Source: Rhizopus arrhizus (lineage: Eukaryota; Mucoromycota; Mucoromycetes; Mucorales; Rhizopodaceae). From it: a DNA stretch of 64,000 bases. The position numbers and the translations under genes are program-made. The stretch spans positions 1 to 64,000 of the forward strand of contig JAKZZE010000002.1 of assembly GCA_024220505.1 (NCBI GenBank), given 5' to 3'. Numbering within the stretch: the first letter of the stretch is position 1; each line of letters opens with the position of its first letter. The notes below the pieces were generated by a model. That model had not been told where the DNA came from, searched no databases, and worked only from the letters and a program-made list of their open reading frames with translations. Shown here piece after piece: positions 10,932 to 20,642 of the stretch.

Positions 10932-13900
10932 GTGAGGTCCAACACCTTTGTATAAGCCTTTGGAACGCGAATGGTCTTCGGACCACGACCGTTCATGAAG
11001 TCCTGTCTCATTGCTTATCGTCCACACTCCTTTTTATTACCGAGACTTGGCTTCTTTCCCCTTCTCTCCTTCCCACTGACTGGATGCAGTATCATGTGTA
11101 TGGTGTTCCTGTACCTTCGGCCAACCGTGGTTCGATGGGTGTTACTGCTCTGGTCTCTCCTTCTTGTCCCTTTCCTGTCTCTCAACTTCCTTCACCGAAT
11201 CGGTATACCCTTTCGTTGAAGGTCGGACCCTTTCGCATTCATTGTTTGTATGTTCCTCCTCCTCTTTCCAACTCTGAATTTGTAAATGTACTTTCCTCCA
11301 TCCCCTCCTTACCCAATACTTTTATTTGTGGCGACTTTAATGCTCGTCTTGGTGACCTCACTGGTGATGCATTGGTCTCTCCTCGTGGTGCTGCTATGGC
11401 TCGCTGGCTTGCTGATCGCTCCTTGACCGTTCTGAACGGCCCACTGGCTCATGGTATTCCTACCTGGGTCGGGTTTCGTGATGATCGAGAGATGAGTAGC
11501 ATCATTGACATGTTTTTAACAAACGCGTCATTGATGTCTCCTCGCCTTGACATCGCGTCTGACTTGTCTCTTGGTTCTGATCATCGTCTACTCACGCTGT
11601 CTTTTTCATTTACTCAGTCAAGTGCCTCTGAGTCATTGTCTGATATACCTGATACCACTCTACATCCTCGTCGATTATGGAACTTGTCTCGTCTTGGTGA
11701 ACCTGATCCATGTCAGCTGTATCAAGATACATTTCGTACGTCCTCTGCTCCTTTGCTTTCTCAACTGAAAAGGTTGGTTCAACACCCTCCTTCTTCACGT
11801 CCACCTATTGACGACCTCAACGCGTCGCTCAACAACATAATCTATCGTTCTCTTGACTCTTCTGTCGGTGATCGTCCTCCTCGTCCATCCCATTGGAAAA
11901 AGTACTGGACACAACAATTACAAGATGCTGCTGACTTCCGCAACAGGTGCTACCGTAGATGGCGTCGTGCCTTTGGCATCGACAAAGTCTATTGGTGGCA
12001 TCAACATCAACACGCAAATGTTTCTTTCCGTCAAGCTGTGGCCAATGCCAAGCGTCTGTCCTGGCAAGCATTTTGCAAGTCTCTCGAATCTGACTTCACT
12101 AAAGCCGTTTCCAAAGTCAAGCAACTCAATCGACGACATCAGTCATCATCGTCGTTTTCCCATCCTGATGGTCCATCTAAGGCAGTGGAGGTAATGGCTA
12201 GTCACTTGGCTTCGGTCTTTGATGGCAGTCTTCTACCTTCCACTCGCCCACCACCTCCGTCATCTCTATCCTCTCTTGGTTTGCCTCTTGGTCTCCATGG
12301 TTCGTCTCCCTCTGGTTCGTTTCCCTCTGGTTCCGCTGGTTCTCCTGGTCCTTCAAATTCTCTCTTCGCTCCTTTAACTATTCACATGTACATCGGTCAG
12401 CTCCCTACTCGTAAAGCTCCTGGTGCTGATCACATCAAGGCCGAGATGCTCAAGCCGATCAGTACTGACCTGTCATTCATTCTTTCCTGGTTCTTTACTC
12501 TATGCTATCAATGGTCCTATGTTCCTTCTCTGTGGCGACATGCTCAAGTTTATCCCATTTTCAAGAAAGGTGATTCATCACTTCCCTCAAACTACCGTCC
12601 AATCTCACTCACATCTGTATTCCGCAAGCTACTTGAGCTGTCGCTGTCTCCATGGTTGTCCTCTGCATCTCCTCCTCTTGACCTTGCTCAAGGTGGTTTC
12701 CGTCCTCGTCGATCTGCCCTGGATCAGGCTCTGTGTCTACATGAACTGATACAATCATATTACCGTCGTTCTCATCGGTTTCCTGTGGTGGCATTCCTGG
12801 ATATCAAGTCGGCCTACGATACCGTCGACCGGCGTGTTATCTGGGATGCTCTCTCTCGTTCTGGTGCTGGTTCATCTCCTTGTCTGCCTCTCTTGGTCCA
12901 TCTTTTTGATGATGTCTCGGTGTCTGTCCTGGTGTCAAACCATTCTTCTGCTGCTTTCTCTCCTGTCACCGGTGTCTTGCAAGGTTCTGTTCTCAGTCCT
13001 CACTTGTACTCGGTGTACATCAACACATTACCTGCTCTCCTCCGTCAAGTCGCTGCTCCTGCTACCCATTTGGTTCCCTCCTCTGGTTCTGCTGATGCTG
13101 GTATGGTCCCAGTGAACTCTCTCCTCTTTGCTGACGATGTCGCAGTCATTGGCTCGGCAAAGTCAGTCAAAGAGATGCTCAAGCTTTGCGAACAACATTC
13201 ACTGTCTCTGGGTTATCGATGGAACCCAACAAAATGTGCGGTGCTCAACCATCCACCATTGTCATCTTCTTCGTCTTCCTCTGATCGCCTCCAGTTGTAC
13301 GGTACTCCTCTGCCTTTGGTGGATGAGTTCGTATACCTTGGAGTGCCCTTCGTCAAGTCTGGTCTCTCTGCTCCTTCCTTGGTTTCTCTTCGGTCTCCTG
13401 GTGTACTCAAGGTTATGGCTATTTTAAACAAGATTGGTGTCAACCGTCAAGGTTTCTCTCTTCTGCTCTGCTCACGCATCTATGCTACCTTTGTTCGCCC
13501 GAAGTTTGAGTATGGCCTAGCCATATCTCGGCTGACGGCAACCGACCTCAAATCTATAGAAAATCTGCAAGATCGCTGTCTTCGTCTCTTGGTTGGTGGT
13601 CATCGTACCTCTTCTACAACAATCATCAAGCATATTACCACGCTGCCATCTATGCGTCATCGTGTAGATGTGCTTACAACTCGCTACTGTCTTCGTGCTC
13701 GCTCTCTCCCTGCTTCTTGCTTGCTGTCTCTGCTGTCAACAACGCTACCTGTCTCTCGTATCAAGGTTCATCTTGAAAAGAATCCGCTCTTCTTGGCTCT
13801 GCCTTCTCCTCTTCCGTCCTCCGATGCTCGGCTCAAGACCTTCTTTCGCCAGTATCGTGAGCGTCAAGTCACGTCTATTGTCACCTCCACTACCCAGGTT

Positions 13901-14311
13901 CTCCTACGCGCATGTCGCCCTGCTCTGGTGGTTGATCCCGTTCTTTACGTTCCTGCAACCCGTGCAGAACGCTCTCTCTTGGTTCGTTGGCGTCTTGGCT
14001 GGCTGCCAGGTAAGCCTGAAGACTGTCCTTGTGGCCGTGATCGTCGTTCCCGTCGCCACTTTCTTGAGTGCGATTTGATCCCGTCTTTCCTTTGGTCTGA
14101 CCTTCCTCGCTGTCCTCCTGGGTCTTATCCCATTGACTTTGCTCTTTCCTCGTTGCCTCTTGGTCGCTCAGCTCGCTGTCCTCCTTGGTGGTCTTCTCTT
14201 CTGTTAATGCTCTGGCACATCCAACGCCTCTGCCGTCCTGATAGCTTCTATGCTATTGACTCTTCTCCTGGTGCCTTATGGTATTCTAGCTCTTCTCGTA
14301 ACTCTGACTGA
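10928..14311 (+). CDS. LINE ORF2: APE endonuclease-reverse transcriptase, unit 3 (intact)
   Basis: 1127-residue replicase. Residues 1-225 are an apurinic-like endonuclease that nicks target DNA: LWNANGL (11-17), TET with Glu39, GDFN (135-138), IID with Asp194 and SDH (217-219). A Pro/Ser/Gly-rich linker (440-480) precedes the reverse transcriptase (about 490-770), which copies element RNA at the nick: RKAPGADHI, NYRPISL, the first catalytic Asp in FLDIKSAYD (Asp625), LQGSVLSP and FADD (734-737). A Ser-rich insertion and a conserved tail follow, ending in a zinc-knuckle-like C-x-C-x7-H-x4-C near residue 1040. There is no RNase H domain. The start is the ATG in the ATGA overlap, so translation probably relies on re-initiation after ORF1. 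Clade assignment (I/Jockey/Tad-like versus other) is not decided. Confidence 0.93.
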   Translation: MSEVQHLCISLWNANGLRTTTVHEVLSHCLSSTLLFITETWLLSPSLLPTDWMQYHVYGVPVPSANRGSMGVTALVSPSCPFPVSQLPSPNRYTLSLKVGPFRIHCLYVPPPLSNSEFVNVLSSIPSLPNTFICGDFNARLGDLTGDALVSPRGAAMARWLADRSLTVLNGPLAHGIPTWVGFRDDREMSSIIDMFLTNASLMSPRLDIASDLSLGSDHRLLTLSFSFTQSSASESLSDIPDTTLHPRRLWNLSRLGEPDPCQLYQDTFRTSSAPLLSQLKRLVQHPPSSRPPIDDLNASLNNIIYRSLDSSVGDRPPRPSHWKKYWTQQLQDAADFRNRCYRRWRRAFGIDKVYWWHQHQHANVSFRQAVANAKRLSWQAFCKSLESDFTKAVSKVKQLNRRHQSSSSFSHPDGPSKAVEVMASHLASVFDGSLLPSTRPPPPSSLSSLGLPLGLHGSSPSGSFPSGSAGSPGPSNSLFAPLTIHMYIGQLPTRKAPGADHIKAEMLKPISTDLSFILSWFFTLCYQWSYVPSLWRHAQVYPIFKKGDSSLPSNYRPISLTSVFRKLLELSLSPWLSSASPPLDLAQGGFRPRRSALDQALCLHELIQSYYRRSHRFPVVAFLDIKSAYDTVDRRVIWDALSRSGAGSSPCLPLLVHLFDDVSVSVLVSNHSSAAFSPVTGVLQGSVLSPHLYSVYINTLPALLRQVAAPATHLVPSSGSADAGMVPVNSLLFADDVAVIGSAKSVKEMLKLCEQHSLSLGYRWNPTKCAVLNHPPLSSSSSSSDRLQLYGTPLPLVDEFVYLGVPFVKSGLSAPSLVSLRSPGVLKVMAILNKIGVNRQGFSLLLCSRIYATFVRPKFEYGLAISRLTATDLKSIENLQDRCLRLLVGGHRTSSTTIIKHITTLPSMRHRVDVLTTRYCLRARSLPASCLLSLLSTTLPVSRIKVHLEKNPLFLALPSPLPSSDARLKTFFRQYRERQVTSIVTSTTQVLLRACRPALVVDPVLYVPATRAERSLLVRWRLGWLPGKPEDCPCGRDRRSRRHFLECDLIPSFLWSDLPRCPPGSYPIDFALSSLPLGRSARCPPWWSSLLLMLWHIQRLCRPDSFYAIDSSPGALWYSSSSRNSD

Positions 14312-14781
14312 AACCCTTCTTTGTCTGTCTCCTGCTGATCCCCCACGGAAGTAAAGCCATCAAAGTTCCTTACCGTTGGGCTGTGACAGTAGGTCAGCTA
14401 AGTTGTGGAAGTAGGCAGTCAATCTGATCTTTTGCTTTATCATTTTTTTGGAGTTTTTCTGTTTCTCAGGCTCCTTTTTTTGTACCTTATTCTTTTTTCA
14501 TTGTACTTGAAGATGCAATAATGACTTTTTAGTCGCCTGCAAATATCTTCCTATTAAATAAAAACAAAATCTTTAACCTGAGCTAAGCGACCACCTTTCT
14601 TTCGCTCTTCCGACCGTTACACAAGGTATAGTACGCGTAATCAACTTTGAACTCAAATATCTCTGCGAATACGATACATCCATCTACCGTTTTAACACCA
14701 AAATAATCGTCGTATTTTTCTCTACAAACTATATTTTTTTCAACTCGATTGCTGTATTTTTCATCATTTTCGACATTTCCC

Positions 14782-15786
14782 ATGTCTCAACAATCTGGCT
14801 CCCCCATTTCGCTCATCTCGCAAGATGGAGTTGCAAATGTCAACATTACAAACCCTTCTGACATGCAACAAGCTTTGCAATATTTATTGCACAACTTTGA
14901 AACCCTCCAGCAACGTGTTTCAGCACATGATGACTTGTTTGCTGAACTGACTGCTTTACGCAGTGAAAATGCTAATTTGAAGGCGAAAATCGCCTCGCTT
15001 GAAGCTCAAATCTCCGCTGGCGCTGACGTCAACCGTTCTTCCGCTTTATCTCCTTTGGTTTCCGACTCGGAATCCATACGTGCACCCCAAGTTGCATCTC
15101 CAATCAACAAAGCAAGCTATGGTGCTATTGCTGCCAAGGCTGCTGCTACTACTGCTACTACCACCCGTCGCCCACCTAGCAAGAAGCGAAAGCTTGCTGC
15201 TAGTCGTCCATTCCAACCAGTTGACCCTTCTGCTCCTCGTGGTTTTGAATACCTGTACCTGCATCGAAACCGCAAGCTGTCCCGTGCTGAAATTAGACGC
15301 AACCTGCGTTTACTTGGTCTTGATCTTTCCCGTGTTTTGGACATCTGCTTTCCTGGCCCAAAGGCCATTGGTCTCCTGATCCATGTTCTTTACAAAGAAG
15401 AGGTGATCTCCCTTCTTTCTGCTGCCAAGGTTCCGTTGGTTGACGGTTTCGATCCCTTGGATCCTGTCAACTTGGCGGATCCTGAGCTCCAGCATCTTTC
15501 ATCGGCTGACAAGGCTAATGAATGTGCTGAGCTCCAGTTCACTCGCTGCTCCCGTGCTCTCTCTCGTCTTGGTGCTGGCCGTGCTCACCTGGTGGGTCCC
15601 ATAGGTAAGTACTTTTCTTCCAAGGGTTGGATCGATGAGGACTCTTTGAGTCAGATTCTATCCTCCCTCCCTTCTCCCCTTTCTGCTTCTCGTGGTCGTG
15701 ATCCAGGCGCTGCTTTCCGTGGTGACACGGTCATGTCAGATGCTTTGGTCTCTGATTCCGCTAGTGCTGGATCACACTCATTATGA
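14782..15786 (+). CDS. LINE ORF1 protein, unit 4
   Basis: 334 residues from the ATG at 14782 (MSQQSGSPIS). The frame is also open upstream through non-ATG codons, but this is the first ATG and is shared with units 2, 5 and 6. A coiled coil spans about residues 25-80 (FETLQQRVSAHDDLFAEL), then a linker with an Ala/Thr run, the SKKRKL basic motif near residue 138, and the conserved RGFEYLYLHRNRKL to GPIGKYF segment. It differs from unit 5 ORF1 mainly in the linker after residue 80. Confidence 0.85.
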   Translation: MSQQSGSPISLISQDGVANVNITNPSDMQQALQYLLHNFETLQQRVSAHDDLFAELTALRSENANLKAKIASLEAQISAGADVNRSSALSPLVSDSESIRAPQVASPINKASYGAIAAKAAATTATTTRRPPSKKRKLAASRPFQPVDPSAPRGFEYLYLHRNRKLSRAEIRRNLRLLGLDLSRVLDICFPGPKAIGLLIHVLYKEEVISLLSAAKVPLVDGFDPLDPVNLADPELQHLSSADKANECAELQFTRCSRALSRLGAGRAHLVGPIGKYFSSKGWIDEDSLSQILSSLPSPLSASRGRDPGAAFRGDTVMSDALVSDSASAGSHSL

Positions 15787-18700
15787 GTGAGGTCCATCAC
15801 CTTTCTATAAGCCTTTGGAACGCGAATGGTCTTCGGACCACGACCGTTCATGAGGTCTTGTCTCATTGTCTCTCCTCTACTCTCCTTTTCATCACCGAGA
15901 CTTGGCTTCTTTCCCCTTCGCTCCTTCCTACTGACTGGATGCAGTATCATGTGTATGGTGTTCCTGTACCTTCGGCCAACCGTGGTTCGATGGGTGTTAC
16001 TGCTCTGGTCTCTCCTTCTTGTCCCTTTCCTGTCTCTCAACTTCCTTCACCGAATCGGTATACCCTTTCGTTGAAGGTCGGACCCTTTCGCCTTCATTGT
16101 TTGTATGTACCTCCTCCTCTTTCTAACTCTGACTTTATTAATGTACTATCCTCTATTCCTTCTCTCCCCAATACTTTCATTTGTGGCGACTTTAATGCTC
16201 GTCTTGGTGACCTCACTGGTGATGCATTGGTCTCTCCTCGTGGTGCTGCTATGGCTCGCTGGCTTGCTGATCACTCCTTGACCGTTCTGAACGGCCCACT
16301 GGCTCATGGTATTCCTACCTGGATCGGGTTTCGTGATGATCGAGAGATGAGTAGCATCATTGACATGTTTTTAACAAACGCGTCATTGATGTCTCCTCGC
16401 CTTGACATCGCGTCTGACTTGTCTCTTGGTTCTGACCATCGTCTACTCACGTTGTCTTTTTCATTTACTCAGTCAAGTGCCTCTGAGTCATTGTCTGATA
16501 TACCTGATACCACTCTACATCCTCGTCGATTATGGAACTTGTCTCGCCTTGGTGAACCTGATCCATGTCAACTCTATCAAGATACCTTTCGTTCGTTTTC
16601 TGCTCCTTTGCTTTCTCAACTGAAGAGGTTGGTTCAACACCCTCCTTCTTCACGTCCGCCAATTGACGACCTCAACGCGTCGCTCAACAACATCATCTAC
16701 CGTTCTCTTGACTCTTCTGTCGGTGATCGTCCTCCTCGTCCATCGCATTGGAAAAAGTACTGGACGCAACAACTTCAAGATGCTGCTGATTTCCGCAACA
16801 GGTGCTACCGTAGATGGCGTCGTGCCTTTGGCATCGACAAAGTCTATTGGTGGCATCAACATCAACAAGCGAATACCTCTTTCCGTCAAGCTGTGGCCAA
16901 TGCCAAACGTCTGTCCTGGCAAGCATTTTGCAAGTCTCTCGAATCTGACTTCACTAAAGCCGTTTCCAAAGTCAAGCAACTCAATCGACGACATCAGTCA
17001 TCATCGTCGTTTTCCCATCCTGATGGTCCATCTAAGGCAGTGGAGGTAATGGCTAGTCACTTGGCTTCGGTCTTTGATGGCAGTCTTCTACCTTCTACTC
17101 GCCCATCACCACCTTCATCTCCATCCTCTCTTGGTTTGCCTCTTGGTCTTCATTGTTCGTCTCCTTCTGGTGCGTCTCCCTCTGGTTCTTCTGGTCCTCC
17201 TGGTTCTTCAAATTCTCTATTCGCTCCTTTAACTATTCACATGTACATCGGTCAGCTCCCTACTCGTAAAGCTCCTGGTGCTGATCACATCAAGGCCGAG
17301 ATGCTCAAGCCGATCAGTACTGACCTCTCCCACTTGCTGTCTTGGTTCTTTTCCCTATGCTGTCAATGGTCCTACGTTCCTTCCCTCTGGCGGCATGCTC
17401 AAGTCTATCCGATCTTCAAGAAAGGTGATCCTTCGCTGCCGTCCAACTATCGACCCATCTCACTGACCTCGGTGTTTAGAAAGCTCCTTGAGCTTAGTCT
17501 TGCTCCATGGCTCGCCTCGGTGTCTCCTCGACTTGATCTTGCTCAAGGTGGCTTTCGTCCTCGTCGCTCAGCTCTTGATCAAGCCTTATGTCCTCATGAG
17601 CTGATGCAGTCCTATTATCGTCGCTCACATCGGTTTCCTGTGGTTGCATTCCTGGATATCAAGTCGGCCTACGATACCGTCGACCGGCGTGTTATCTGGG
17701 ATGCTCTCTCTCGCTCTGGTGCTGGTTCGTCTCCTTGTCTGCCACTCTTGGTCCATCTCTTTGATGATGTCTCGGTGTCTGTCTTGGTGTCCAACCATTC
17801 TTCTGCTGCTTTCTCTCCTGTCACCGGTGTCTTGCAAGGTTCTGTTCTCAGTCCTCACTTGTACTCGGTGTACATCAATACATTACCTGCTCTCCTCCGT
17901 CAAGTCGCTGCTCCTGCCACCCATTTGGTTCCCTCCTCTGGTTCTCCTGATGCTGGTATGGTCCCAGTGAACTCTCTCCTCTTTGCTGATGATGTCGCAG
18001 TCATTGGCTCGGCAAAGTCAGTCAAAGAGATGCTCAAGCTCTGTGAAGAACACTCACTGTCTCTTGGTTATCGATGGAATCCTCTAAAGTGTGCGGTGCT
18101 CAACCACCCCACTTCCTCTTCATCGTCATCTGGTTCAACCCAACTAAAACTCTATGGTACTCCGCTTCCTTTGGTCGACAAGTTCGTATACCTTGGTATG
18201 CCTTTCGTCAAGACTGGTCTCTCTGCTGCTTCGGTGCTTCCTCTTCGTTCTCCTGGTGTCCTTCAACTGATGGGTATTCTCAACAAGATTGGTGTAAACC
18301 GTCAAGGCTTTTCTCTTCTCTTGTGTGCTCGGATCTATGCTACTTTTGTCCGTCCAAAATTCGAATATGGTCTCGCCATTTCCAAGTTTTCTGCTGCTCA
18401 AGTTAAAGAAATTGACCGCTTACAAGACCGATGCCTTCGTATGATGGTAGGTGGTCATGCCACCTCCTCTACATTGGTCATCAAACACATGACAACATTG
18501 CCATCTATGCACCACCGCATAGATGTGCTTACAACTCGTTTCTGCCTTCGTGCCCGCTCTCTTCCTGGTTCTTGCCTGCTGTCTCTCCTGTCGTCAACGC
18601 TGCCTGTCTCTCGAATCAAGATCCATCTTGACAAGAATCCGCTCTTCTTGGCTCTGCCTTCTCCTCCTCCGTCCTCCGATGCTCGGCTCAAGACCTTCTT

Positions 18701-19166
18701 TCGCCAGTATCGTGAGCGTCAAGTCACATCTATTGTCACCTCCACTACCCAGGTTCTCTTACGCGCATGTCGCCCTGCTCTGGTGGTTGATCCCATTCTC
18801 TACGTTCCTGCTACTCGTGCAGAACGCTCTCTCTTGGTTCGTTGGCGTCTTGGTTGGCTGCCAGGTAAGCCTGAAGACTGTCCTTGTGGCCGTGATCGTC
18901 GTTCCCGTCGCCACTTTCTTGAGTGCGATTTGATACCGTCTTTCCTCTGGTCTGATCTGCCTCACTGTCCTCCTGGGTCCTACCCTATAGACTTTGCTCT
19001 TTCCTCGTTGCCTCTTGGTCGCTCAGCTCGCTGTCCTCCTTGGTGGTCATCTCTCTTGTTGATGCTCTGGCATATACAACGTCTGTGCCGTCCTGATAGC
19101 TTCTATGCTATTGACTCTTCTCCTGGTGCCTTATGGTATTCTAGCTCTTCTCGTAACTCTGACTGA
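15783..19166 (+). CDS. LINE ORF2: APE endonuclease-reverse transcriptase, unit 4 (intact)
   Basis: 1127 residues, open from the ATGA overlap to the TGA at 19166. All endonuclease and RT motifs listed for unit 3 are present, including GDFNAR, SDHRLL, FLDIKSAYD and FADDVAV. The proline/serine linker between the two enzymes is of the same type as in units 1-3 (SSLGLPLGLHCSS), unlike units 5 and 6. The stretch after the RT active site has the SSSSGSTQLKLYGT version shared with units 1 and 2. Only a few bases distinguish its second half from unit 2, for example a Leu-to-Pro change in the ALDQALC-HEL segment near 17590. Confidence 0.93.
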   Translation: MSEVHHLSISLWNANGLRTTTVHEVLSHCLSSTLLFITETWLLSPSLLPTDWMQYHVYGVPVPSANRGSMGVTALVSPSCPFPVSQLPSPNRYTLSLKVGPFRLHCLYVPPPLSNSDFINVLSSIPSLPNTFICGDFNARLGDLTGDALVSPRGAAMARWLADHSLTVLNGPLAHGIPTWIGFRDDREMSSIIDMFLTNASLMSPRLDIASDLSLGSDHRLLTLSFSFTQSSASESLSDIPDTTLHPRRLWNLSRLGEPDPCQLYQDTFRSFSAPLLSQLKRLVQHPPSSRPPIDDLNASLNNIIYRSLDSSVGDRPPRPSHWKKYWTQQLQDAADFRNRCYRRWRRAFGIDKVYWWHQHQQANTSFRQAVANAKRLSWQAFCKSLESDFTKAVSKVKQLNRRHQSSSSFSHPDGPSKAVEVMASHLASVFDGSLLPSTRPSPPSSPSSLGLPLGLHCSSPSGASPSGSSGPPGSSNSLFAPLTIHMYIGQLPTRKAPGADHIKAEMLKPISTDLSHLLSWFFSLCCQWSYVPSLWRHAQVYPIFKKGDPSLPSNYRPISLTSVFRKLLELSLAPWLASVSPRLDLAQGGFRPRRSALDQALCPHELMQSYYRRSHRFPVVAFLDIKSAYDTVDRRVIWDALSRSGAGSSPCLPLLVHLFDDVSVSVLVSNHSSAAFSPVTGVLQGSVLSPHLYSVYINTLPALLRQVAAPATHLVPSSGSPDAGMVPVNSLLFADDVAVIGSAKSVKEMLKLCEEHSLSLGYRWNPLKCAVLNHPTSSSSSSGSTQLKLYGTPLPLVDKFVYLGMPFVKTGLSAASVLPLRSPGVLQLMGILNKIGVNRQGFSLLLCARIYATFVRPKFEYGLAISKFSAAQVKEIDRLQDRCLRMMVGGHATSSTLVIKHMTTLPSMHHRIDVLTTRFCLRARSLPGSCLLSLLSSTLPVSRIKIHLDKNPLFLALPSPPPSSDARLKTFFRQYRERQVTSIVTSTTQVLLRACRPALVVDPILYVPATRAERSLLVRWRLGWLPGKPEDCPCGRDRRSRRHFLECDLIPSFLWSDLPHCPPGSYPIDFALSSLPLGRSARCPPWWSSLLLMLWHIQRLCRPDSFYAIDSSPGALWYSSSSRNSD

Positions 19167-19637
19167 AACCCTTCTTTGTCTGTCTCCTACTGATCCCCCA
19201 CGGAAGTAAAGCCATCAAAGTTCCTTGCCGTTGGGTTGTGACAGTAGGTCAGCTAAGTTGTGGAAGTAGGCAGTCAATCTCATCTTTTGCTTTGTCTTTT
19301 TTTTGGAGTTTTTCTGTTTCTCAGGCTCCTTTTTTTGTATCTTATTCTCTTTTTTTTGTACTTGAAGATGCAATAATGACTTTTTAGTCGCCTGCAAAAT
19401 ATCTTCCTATTAAATAAAAACAAAATCTTTAACCTGAGCTAAGCGACCACCTTTCTTTCGCTCTTCCGACCGTTACATAAGGTATAGTACGCGTAATCAA
19501 CTTTGAACTCAAATATCTCTGCGAATACGATACATCCATCCACCGTTTTAACACCAAAATAATCGTCGTATTTTTCTCTACAAACTATATTTTTTTCAAC
19601 TCGATTGCTGTATTTTTCACCATTTTCGACATTTCCC

Positions 19638-20642
19638 ATGTCCCAACAATCTGGCTCCCCCATTTCGCTCATCTCGCAAGATGGAGTGGCAAATGTCAAC
19701 ATTCCAAACCCTTCTGACATGCAACAAGCTTTGCAATATTTATTGCACAACTTCCAAACCCTCCAGCAACGTGTTTCAACACACGATGACTTGTTTGCTG
19801 AACTGACTGCTTTACGCAGTGAAAATGCTACTTTGAAGGCGAAAATCGCCTCACTCGAATCTCAACTTTCCGCTGGCGCTGACGTCAACAGTTCTTCCGC
19901 TTTTTCCTCTTTGGCTTCCGACCCGGTTACCATACGTGCACCCCAAGATGCACCCCAAACGAACAATGCAACCTATAGTTCTATTGCTGCCAAGGCTGCT
20001 GCTACTACTGCTACTACTACCCGTCGCCCACCTAGCAAGAAGCGAAAGCTTGCTGCTAGTCGTCCATTCCAACCAGTTGACCCTTCTGCTCCTCGTGGTT
20101 TTGAATACCTGTACCTGCATCGAAACCGCAAGCTGTCCCGTGCTGAAATTAGACGCAACCTGCGTTTACTTGGTCTTGATCTTTCCCGTGTCTTGGACAT
20201 CTGCTTCCCTGGCCCAAAGGCCATTGGTCTCTTGGTCCACGTTCTTTATAAAGAAGAGGTGATCTCTCTTCTCTCTGCTGCCAAGGTTCCGTTGGTTGAT
20301 GGTTTTGATCCTCTGGATCCTATCAACTTGGCGGATCCTGAGCTCCAGCATCTTTCGTCGGCTGACAAGGCTAATGAATGTGCTGAGCTCCAGTTCACTC
20401 GCTGCTCCCGTGCTCTCTCTCGTCTTGGTGCTGGCCGTGCTCACCTAGTGGGTCCCATAGGTAAGTACTTTTGTTCCAAGGGTTGGCTGGATGACGATTC
20501 TTTGAGTCAGATTCTGTCCTCCCTTCCCCCTTCCTCTTTTGCTTCTCGTGGTCGTGACCCAGGCGCTGCTTTCCGTGGTGACACGGTCATGTCAGATGCT
20601 TTGGTCTCTGATTCCGCTAGTGCTGGATCACACTCATTATGA
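19638..20642 (+). CDS. LINE ORF1 protein, unit 5
   Basis: 334 residues from the ATG at 19638. Same architecture as unit 4: coiled coil, linker with an Ala/Thr run (AAKAAATTATTTRR), SKKRKL motif and conserved C-terminal domain. The linker variant (SSAFSSLASDPVTIRAPQ) is the one also seen in unit 2, which identifies the single T lost there. Open to the TGA at 20640-20642. Confidence 0.85.
   Translation: MSQQSGSPISLISQDGVANVNIPNPSDMQQALQYLLHNFQTLQQRVSTHDDLFAELTALRSENATLKAKIASLESQLSAGADVNSSSAFSSLASDPVTIRAPQDAPQTNNATYSSIAAKAAATTATTTRRPPSKKRKLAASRPFQPVDPSAPRGFEYLYLHRNRKLSRAEIRRNLRLLGLDLSRVLDICFPGPKAIGLLVHVLYKEEVISLLSAAKVPLVDGFDPLDPINLADPELQHLSSADKANECAELQFTRCSRALSRLGAGRAHLVGPIGKYFCSKGWLDDDSLSQILSSLPPSSFASRGRDPGAAFRGDTVMSDALVSDSASAGSHSL

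Larger units (their letters stand above)
9733..14578 (+). mobile_element. LINE array unit 3 (both ORFs intact)
   Basis: 4846-bp unit with two open frames, so it is potentially autonomous. Its 5' UTR (9733-9944) and ORF1 differ clearly from those of units 4-6 and are closer to unit 1 in the UTR (GGTAGACGACGCG), while ORF2 is close to the other units throughout. The 3' UTR (14312-14578) has the conserved hairpin at 14523-14534. Confidence 0.92.
14579..19434 (+). mobile_element. LINE array unit 4 (both ORFs intact)
   Basis: 4856-bp unit abutting units 3 and 5. Its first ~1.2 kb resembles units 5 and 6 (same 5' UTR variant with GGTATAGTACGCG and same ORF1 type), but from about 17278 onward it is nearly identical to unit 2. 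This mosaic pattern is direct evidence of exchange between units. Confidence 0.92.
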